From positions 1 to 64,000 of the forward strand of contig CAIOSP010000086.1 of the NCBI GenBank assembly GCA_903861005.1: a stretch of 64,000 nucleotides of DNA. The letters are read 5' to 3'. Numbering within the stretch: the first letter of the stretch is position 1; every line of letters starts with the position of its first letter. The position numbers and the translations under genes are program-made. A model generated the notes under the pieces. That model worked only from the letters and a program-made list of their open reading frames with translations, made no database searches and was not told the origin of the DNA. The stretch comes from an uncultured Pseudomonadota bacterium (GTDB lineage Bacteria > Myxococcota_A > UBA796 > GCA-2862545). Positions 58,593 through 64,000 of the stretch are shown here, piece after piece.

Positions 58593-60718
58593 TTCAGGTA
58601 CTCGCAGACAACGACGGCGTCGTCACCCTCCTGTGGGACACGCCGGACAAGAAGCAGAACGTCTTCAACGCTGAGGCCATGACGGCGCTCGCCGACGCGC
58701 TCGCCCAGGCGAACGCGATCGAGGGCGCGATCGGCATCGTCATCGCGTCGGGCAAGCGTGACTTCGTCGCCGGCGCCGACATCACCATGCTCCAGGGCAT
58801 GGCGTCGCAGGCCGACGACGTCCCCGCGCTGTACGCGGGCGTCGGCACGCTCTCCAAGCTCCTCCGCGACATGGAGAAGGGCAAGCTCCCCGTCGCGGCG
58901 GCCATCAACGGCACCGCGCTCGGCGGCGGCTTTGAGCTGGCGCTGGCGTGCCACCGTCGCTTCGCGGCGAACAACCCGCGCGCCGTCATCGGCCTGCCCG
59001 AGTCCGGCCTGGGCCTGCTCCCGGGTGCGGGCGGCACCCAACGCCTGCCGCGCCTGATCGGCGTGCAGCCGTCGCTGCCGCTGCTGATGGAGGGCAAGCG
59101 CCTCTCCCCCGCCGAGGCCAAGGCCGCCGGTCTGGTGGACGAGCTGGTCGAGCCTGACGCGCTGCTGGAGACCGCCAAGGCGTGGATCCGCACCAAGCCG
59201 TCGCCCCAGCAGCCCTGGGACAAGAAGGGCTTCAAGTTCCCGGGCGGCTCGTCCGAGGACGCCGGCGTCGCGAACATGTTCATGGTCGCCGCCGCGCTGT
59301 ACCAGGCCAAGACGTTTGGGAACTACCCCGCGGGCAAGGCCATCCTCTCGTGCGTGAACGAGGGCAGCCGCCTGGACATGGACAGCGCGCTCGAGATCGA
59401 GAAGCGCTACTTCGTCGGCCTCATCCGTGACCCGGTCGCGCGGAACATGATCCGCACGATGTTCGTGTCGCTGGGCGACGCCAACAAGCTGGTCCGCCGC
59501 CCCCAGGGCGTGGAGAAGCTCAAGGTCACCAAGATCGGCGTGCTCGGCGCGGGCCTGATGGGCGCGGGCATCGCGTACGCGGCCGCCAAGGCCGGCATCG
59601 ACGTCGTGATCCTCGACACCACCGAGGAGAAGGCGAACGGCGCCGTCGACTACGCGACGAAGATCGAGGACAAGGCGATCGCGTCCAAGCGTGGGACGGA
59701 GGAGCGCAAGGCGACCCTGCTCGCGCGCATCCACCCCGGCATCGACTTCGCGGCGCTGCGCGGCTGCCAGTGCGTGATCGAGGCCGTGTACGAGGACCGC
59801 GCCGTGAAGGCCGACGTCACCCGTCGCGCCATCGCGGTGGTTGGCGGCGACGCCGTGTTCGGCTCCAACACCAGCACGCTGCCGATCAGCGGTCTGGCCG
59901 AGGCCTCCTCGCACCCGGACCGCTTCATCGGTCTGCACTTCTTCTCGCCCGTCGAGAAGATGCAGCTGGTGGAGGTCATCACCGGCCGCTCCACCACGCC
60001 CGCCACCCTCGCGCACGCGCTCGACGTGGTGACCGCGCTCGGCAAGACGCCGATCGTCGTCCACGACAGCCGCGGCTTCTACACCAGCCGCGTGTTTGGC
60101 ACGTACATCACCGAGGGCATCTCGATGCTCCGCGAGGGCATCAAGCCCGCGCTGATCGAGAACGCCGGCAAGATGTCGGGCATGCCCATGCCTCCGCTCG
60201 CGCTCGCCGACGACGTCGGCCTGGGCCTGATGGTGGCGGTCGGCCTGGCGACGCAGCGCGACCTGGGCATGGAGGCGCCGATCAACCCGTCGACGCCCGT
60301 GCTCGAGGTGCTGGTGCACAAGAACCAGCGCACCGGTCGTCGCGGCGGCGGCGGCTTCTACAACTACGACGGCAAGAACAAGTCCCTGTGGGCCGGTCTG
60401 GCCACCGAGTTCCCGGCCGCCGAGACGCAGCCCGATGTGCAGGAGCTGATCGAGCGTTTCTTGATCGTGCAGGCGGTGGAGACCGCGCGCGTGATGGCCG
60501 CGGGCATCGTCGACGCGCCTGAGGACGCGGACGTGGGCGCCGTGCTCGGCTGGGGCTTCGCGCCCTGGACGGGCGGTCCGCTCTCGTACATCGAGACGAT
60601 GGGCCTGGGTAAGTTCATCGCCAAGGCCGACGACCTCGCGTCGCGTTTCGGCGAGCGCTTCCGCCCGCCCACCGCGCTGCGTGAGATGGCCGCCGCCGGG
60701 TCCAAGTACTACGCGTAA
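58589..60718 (+). CDS. fadB: bifunctional enoyl-CoA hydratase/3-hydroxyacyl-CoA dehydrogenase (FadB-type)
   Basis: 709 residues. The crotonase domain (about 1-190) has VAGADITMLQGM, GTALGGGFELALACH and GLPESGLGLLPGAGGTQ with both catalytic Glu residues. The dehydrogenase domain starts at about 310 with KIGVLGAGLMGAGIAYAAAK, and then GSNTSTLPISGLAEA and HFFSPVEKMQLVE with the catalytic His. It forms the usual alpha subunit with the thiolase encoded upstream. As part of the KstR-type regulon it probably handles sterol side-chain acyl-CoAs, though ordinary fatty acids cannot be excluded. A terminator hairpin follows. Confidence 0.95.
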   Translation: MIQVLADNDGVVTLLWDTPDKKQNVFNAEAMTALADALAQANAIEGAIGIVIASGKRDFVAGADITMLQGMASQADDVPALYAGVGTLSKLLRDMEKGKLPVAAAINGTALGGGFELALACHRRFAANNPRAVIGLPESGLGLLPGAGGTQRLPRLIGVQPSLPLLMEGKRLSPAEAKAAGLVDELVEPDALLETAKAWIRTKPSPQQPWDKKGFKFPGGSSEDAGVANMFMVAAALYQAKTFGNYPAGKAILSCVNEGSRLDMDSALEIEKRYFVGLIRDPVARNMIRTMFVSLGDANKLVRRPQGVEKLKVTKIGVLGAGLMGAGIAYAAAKAGIDVVILDTTEEKANGAVDYATKIEDKAIASKRGTEERKATLLARIHPGIDFAALRGCQCVIEAVYEDRAVKADVTRRAIAVVGGDAVFGSNTSTLPISGLAEASSHPDRFIGLHFFSPVEKMQLVEVITGRSTTPATLAHALDVVTALGKTPIVVHDSRGFYTSRVFGTYITEGISMLREGIKPALIENAGKMSGMPMPPLALADDVGLGLMVAVGLATQRDLGMEAPINPSTPVLEVLVHKNQRTGRRGGGGFYNYDGKNKSLWAGLATEFPAAETQPDVQELIERFLIVQAVETARVMAAGIVDAPEDADVGAVLGWGFAPWTGGPLSYIETMGLGKFIAKADDLASRFGERFRPPTALREMAAAGSKYYA

Positions 60719-60725
60719 GGCCGCT

Positions 60726-60760
60726 GGCGCCCTCCGACCCACGAGCGGTCGGCGGGCGCC
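60726..60760. terminator. terminator hairpin after fadAB
   Basis: GGCGCCCTCCGACC pairs with GGTCGGCGGGCGCC over 14 bases with one mismatch and a 7-base loop. It starts 7 bases after the fadB stop codon. Confidence 0.65.
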
Positions 60761-60852
60761 GCGCCAACGCGCCAACGCGGTCCGAGGGACTACGTGGAAG
60801 GCGCCGCGCCGAATTGGCCGGTCTCCCATACAAAATGGCCGTGGCCACATCG

Positions 60853-62115
60853 ATGGAGACACCGGACGTCGTCGTCAGGCAGACTGTCTCGTCGAGGTGT
60901 GCCATCCGCTCCCTGTTCCCGCCTACCGCCCTGGCGTGGCTTCTCGTCATCGCGCTGCCCGTCGAGGCCTTCGCCGTGCCGCCCGCCGTCGTCGACGCGG
61001 ACCACGACGGCTCGCCCGCCGGCGCGGGAGACTGTGACGACACCAACCCCGACGTGCACCCCGGCGTGACCGAGGTCGCGGACGGCGTCGACCAGAACTG
61101 CAACGGCGTCGTGGACGAGAACACCGACGTGTCGGACGACGACAGCGACGGGTACTCCGAGCGCGGCGGCGACTGTGATGACCGCGCGCCAAGCCGCGCG
61201 CCTGATCGGAAGGAGTCCTGCGACGGGATCGACGAAGACTGCGATGGTCGGATCGACAACGGCACGATCTGCTATGACGACGACGGCGACGGAGAGTGTG
61301 AAGGCCCGACCTGCGTGAACGGCGACACCGTAGGCGACTGCGACGACACCAACGCTGGCGTCGCCAAATTCGGCACGGAGGTCCTTGGCAACGGGATCGA
61401 CGACGACTGCGACGGCGTGATCGACCTGGGCGCCTACGACCCGGACGAGGACGGGTTCTCGCACACAGGCGGCGACTGCGACTCGTCGAACCCCGACATC
61501 CACCCGGGCGCGGTGGAGCTGCCCAACGGGGTCGACGACAACTGCAACGGTCGCGTCGACGACGGCACGGACGCCTACGACGACGACGGGGACGGCTTCA
61601 GCGAAGAGAACGGCGACTGCATGGACGCCGATGACATGGTGAACCCGAACGCCGTCGAGGCGATCGACGGCGTGGATCAGGACTGCGATGGCCTGATCGA
61701 TCAGGGCACGACGGTGACCGACGACGACGGCGACGGCCGCTCCGAGCTGGGCGGCGACTGCGACGACACGAACGAGGACGTTCACCCGGGCGCCGTCGAG
61801 GTGGCCAACGGCGTGGACGACGACTGCGACGGGCGGGTGGACGGCGGCGTGGGCGACGAAGACGGCGACGGATACCCCGCCACGGGCGGCGACTGCGACG
61901 ACGCCGACGGCTGGGTGCACCCGGTTGCGCGCGAGTTCTGCGACGAGGTCGACAACAACTGTGACGGTGTGATCGACGAGGGCTGCGACGCGGCCGACGT
62001 CTACGTCACGCCGCCATCGAGCAAGCCCGCCGCGTGCGCCGAAGTCGGCGGTCTGACGCCCACGCCGGCCTGGGTCGCGTTGGCGCTGCTCGCGCTGCGT
62101 CGGAGGCGCGCATGA
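60853..62115 (+). CDS. MopE-like Cys/Asp repeat protein with MYXO-CTERM-like tail
   Basis: About 420 residues from ATG 60853; ATGs at 60835 and 60814 are possible. The hydrophobic stretch TALAWLLVIALPVEAFA is the signal peptide. It is followed by seven repeats of about 45 residues, each GDCDD-x(11-14) then DGVDxxCDGxxDxG, as in the MopE metal-binding repeat family. The Asp-rich loops resemble calcium-binding loops and the two Cys of each repeat should pair. The C-terminus has PAACAEVGGL, a hydrophobic helix and RRRRA, a MYXO-CTERM-like anchor. A surface metal-binding or adhesive role is likely, unproven. Confidence 0.83.
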   Translation: METPDVVVRQTVSSRCAIRSLFPPTALAWLLVIALPVEAFAVPPAVVDADHDGSPAGAGDCDDTNPDVHPGVTEVADGVDQNCNGVVDENTDVSDDDSDGYSERGGDCDDRAPSRAPDRKESCDGIDEDCDGRIDNGTICYDDDGDGECEGPTCVNGDTVGDCDDTNAGVAKFGTEVLGNGIDDDCDGVIDLGAYDPDEDGFSHTGGDCDSSNPDIHPGAVELPNGVDDNCNGRVDDGTDAYDDDGDGFSEENGDCMDADDMVNPNAVEAIDGVDQDCDGLIDQGTTVTDDDGDGRSELGGDCDDTNEDVHPGAVEVANGVDDDCDGRVDGGVGDEDGDGYPATGGDCDDADGWVHPVAREFCDEVDNNCDGVIDEGCDAADVYVTPPSSKPAACAEVGGLTPTPAWVALALLALRRRRA

Positions 62116-63515
62116 GGCGGCTCCTCTTGGTCGCGATGTGTGCGGCCTGCCACAGGGAAGTGTTGATCGGCTCGAACGCCAAGGTGACGGTGGCGCCGCA
62201 GCTCGCCGACCTGGGCCTGATCGTGCTCGGTGAAGAGGCGACCGCCGACGTGCAGCTCGACGTCACCTTTGGCACGGTCGAGATCCTCGACATCACCGTC
62301 ACGCCGACGCTCGGCGACGGGTTCGACGTGGTCGCGCCGCCGTCGGACATCGACGCCGACGTGCTCAACCCGCTCACGATCTCCTTCCACCCCACCAGCG
62401 CGGGCTTCGCGTCGGCGGTGGTGGAGGTGACGACCGACGCGCCGCTCCCGCTCGTGTCGTTCGAGGTGCGCGGCCGGTCCGCGTTCGCCGACCTCCGCGC
62501 CACCCCCGCCATCGTCGACCTGGGCATCGTCCCGGCGACGGAGACCGGCTCGGGCAGCGTCGGCCTGGACCTCATCGGAGACCGCGCCGTAACGCTCGCC
62601 GGCGCCACGACGTCGGACCTGGCCCTCAAGGTCGACACCGCGTTCCCCCTCCCGATCGGCGTTGGCGGGCACGTAGACGTCGAGCTCTCCTACTCGGCGC
62701 CCGACGACGAGCCGTGGGTGGGTCGGGTCTCGTTCATCACCGGCACGGCGACCGTGCCGGACGTGGTGCTGGTGCGTGCGAACGACTGCGGCCGAGGCCT
62801 GCCCGAGGCGTACGACGTGGACGGCGACGGCGTGTCGGCGTGCGGCGGCGACTGCGACGACCACAACCCGCTGATCCGCCCGAGCGGCGTCGAGCTGCTC
62901 AACAACCTCGACGACGACTGCGACGGCACGATCGACAACCGCACGTCGGGCAGCGACGACGACGGCGACGGCTACTGCGAAGACCCCGTGTGCGTCGACG
63001 GCGCCAAGGCCGGCGACTGCGACGACAGCAACGCGGACATCTTCCCGCGCGCCACAGAGCTCGCCGACAACGGCATCGACGACAATTGCGATGGCCTGCT
63101 CGACCCGAACGCCGCCGACCTGGACCACGACGGGTACTCGATCGAAGGCGGAGACTGTGACGATCGCTCCTCGTCCATCCGACCGGGCACGCCGGAGTAC
63201 CTCAACGACGTCGACGACGACTGCAATGGCCTGATCGACGACCGGACCACCGTGTTTGACGACGACGGCGACGGCTACTGCGAGAGCCTGAGCGCGTGCA
63301 TCGACGGCACACTGCCAGGTGACTGCGCCGACAACAACGCGCAACGCGCGCCCAACGTGACCGAGACGCCCGACCACCTGGACAACGACTGCGACGGTCG
63401 GATCGACAACGACACGAACCGCGGCGACGACGACGGCGACGGGTTCACCGAGCTTGGCGGCGACTGCAACGACCACGACGCGACCGTGAGCCCGGCGTTC
63501 AGCAACTGCCCCTAA
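62112..63515 (+). CDS. MopE-like repeat protein with N-terminal beta domains
   Basis: 467 residues from ATG 62112, overlapping the previous stop by ATGA. A short signal (RRLLLVAMCAAC) leads into two beta-sandwich stretches of about 100 residues (VDLGIVPATETGSG and VAPQLADLGLIVLGEEA), like choice-of-anchor or ASPM/Hydin-type repeats. From about residue 240 there are four MopE repeats and a partial fifth (GDCDD, DDDCDGTIDN and so on). It ends at SNCP without a sorting tail. It is translationally coupled to the first MopE-like gene, so the pair probably acts together on the surface. Confidence 0.82.
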   Translation: MRRLLLVAMCAACHREVLIGSNAKVTVAPQLADLGLIVLGEEATADVQLDVTFGTVEILDITVTPTLGDGFDVVAPPSDIDADVLNPLTISFHPTSAGFASAVVEVTTDAPLPLVSFEVRGRSAFADLRATPAIVDLGIVPATETGSGSVGLDLIGDRAVTLAGATTSDLALKVDTAFPLPIGVGGHVDVELSYSAPDDEPWVGRVSFITGTATVPDVVLVRANDCGRGLPEAYDVDGDGVSACGGDCDDHNPLIRPSGVELLNNLDDDCDGTIDNRTSGSDDDGDGYCEDPVCVDGAKAGDCDDSNADIFPRATELADNGIDDNCDGLLDPNAADLDHDGYSIEGGDCDDRSSSIRPGTPEYLNDVDDDCNGLIDDRTTVFDDDGDGYCESLSACIDGTLPGDCADNNAQRAPNVTETPDHLDNDCDGRIDNDTNRGDDDGDGFTELGGDCNDHDATVSPAFSNCP

Positions 63516-63599
63516 CGGACCGCGAAGGTCGACCACGGCGTCTAGACTTCCGCCTGCCTCTCACGCACCTCCGATAGGCTCACGGCCATGGAGGTCGAC

Positions 63600-64000
63600 A
63601 TGAGTCAGGCAGTCTTTCAGTGGCTTCTCGCTTCGGATGGGTACTTTTTCGCCGCGGCGGCCGCGGGCATGGTGGCGACGCTCGTCTGCCTCACCACGCT
63701 CCTGGTCGCCGTGATCCAGCGCCCGATGGAGCGGCCGACGACGGGCCGCCGGGTCGCGTGGATGGGGATCGCGACGCTGTCCGCGGCGCCGTCGGTCATC
63801 GGGATGGCCGGATGGCGTGCCACCCGGCTCTGGCTGGACGCGCTGGCGATCGAGAACGGTCCCACGCCGTGGCTGTACCCGAAGGCCTACTCGTACGCGA
63901 GCCACGGGCTGATTGTGGGCGCTGGGCTGACGCTGGTGTGCTGGTGCCTGGTCGGGCTCGCAGCCGTGCGCGGAACCACCCCCGCGCCCGGAGACGACAC
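63600..64000 (+). CDS. multi-pass membrane protein, 3' end beyond the window
   Basis: 133 residues visible from ATG 63600, which has GGAGG 5 bases upstream (ATG 63588 is less likely). The frame stays open to the window edge. Three hydrophobic segments are seen: about residues 16-41 (FFAAAAAGMVATLVCLTTLL), 57-70 and 105-125 (GLIVGAGLTLVCWCLVGLA). A TAGACT at 63543-63548 may be its -10 box. The topology (short N-terminus, helix, charged loop, two helices) could suit a small integral membrane subunit, but no family was recognised. Confidence 0.6.
   Translation, partial: MSQAVFQWLLASDGYFFAAAAAGMVATLVCLTTLLVAVIQRPMERPTTGRRVAWMGIATLSAAPSVIGMAGWRATRLWLDALAIENGPTPWLYPKAYSYASHGLIVGAGLTLVCWCLVGLAAVRGTTPAPGDD

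Noticed and set aside
58097-60862. 921-codon minus-strand open frame opposite fadAB
   Set aside because: Antisense shadow of fadA/fadB; no recognisable motif and biased composition.
62139-62154. CxxCH heme-c motif (CAACH) near the start of the second MopE-like protein
   Set aside because: It lies within or at the end of the signal peptide and the protein has no cytochrome fold; taken as chance.
60853-63515. Tandem DNA repeats or a CRISPR-like array in the MopE genes
   Set aside because: The periodicity comes from protein repeats with varied codons; there are no identical DNA repeats with unique spacers.
1-64000. tRNA, rRNA, transposase, integrase, phage or CRISPR features
   Set aside because: Read for tRNA TPsiC-like patterns, rRNA blocks, transposase motifs and regular repeats; none found that could be supported by eye.

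Overview
The DNA is very GC-rich and tightly packed. Several exported proteins have Asp-Thr-rich (TDTD) linkers, MopE-type Cys/Asp repeats, FG-GAP propellers, or a C-terminal tail of a Cys-Gly-Cys patch, a hydrophobic stretch and an Arg cluster (MYXO-CTERM-like). This combination points to a myxobacterium or close relative (Myxococcota). The taxon is inferred from gene content; no rRNA or tRNA gene was seen.

The main content is a large steroid (sterol) catabolic gene set resembling the KstR regulon of actinobacteria. A KstR-like TetR repressor (32963-33553) lies among operons that carry a 14-bp palindrome, TAGAACATGTTCTA or TAGAACGTGTTCTA, fitting the actinobacterial KstR consensus TnnAACnnGTTnnA. 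Copies lie before hsaD (4440), between the amidohydrolase and kstD (14729, 14767), before kstR/echA19 (33566), as a tandem pair before the SCP2 gene (36399, 36414), and between a racemase gene and fadAB (57339).

Layout. 1-4421 (minus): hsaD-hsaE-hsaG-hsaF, lower steroid ring-A pathway, then an SGNH hydrolase cut by the edge. 4798-11627: unrelated genes (lipoproteins, aldo/keto reductase, two SDRs, diheme cytochrome c with divergent TetR). 11738-14699 (minus): amidohydrolase-hsaA-hsaC. 14796-19600 (plus): kstD-SRPBCC-kshA-second flavoprotein, opening of rings A/B. 19714-25255: secreted phosphoesterase, LplT/PlsC-type fusion, amidase. 25286-33553 (minus): kstR-Rieske oxygenase-aldehyde dehydrogenase-serine hydrolase-two acyl-CoA dehydrogenases-SGNH-SRPBCC. 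33624-36378 (plus): echA19-fadD-SRPBCC. 36473-46450 (plus): SCP2, two DUF35-type genes, ltp4, ltp3, fadD19, SDR, chsE4, chsE5, CYP142-like P450, dienoyl-CoA-reductase-like SDR, which together form a sterol side-chain degradation operon. 46521-47923: exported proteins. 47978-51085: HPPD and homogentisate dioxygenase with a divergent LysR gene. 51144-56270: GH31 lipoprotein, propeller protein, lipoprotein. 56325-60718: alpha-methylacyl-CoA racemase and divergent fadAB. 60853-64000: two MopE-like repeat proteins and a partial membrane protein.

Together the steroid genes could oxidise and activate the side chain (P450, FadD19), run beta-oxidation and retro-aldol cleavage (ChsE4/E5, EchA19, Ltp3/4, FadAB, racemase), open rings A/B (KstD, KshA, HsaA, HsaC, HsaD) and finish the C5 fragment (HsaE, HsaF, HsaG). 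Genes recognisable as the reductases KshB and HsaB, and the ring-C/D genes, are not in the window.
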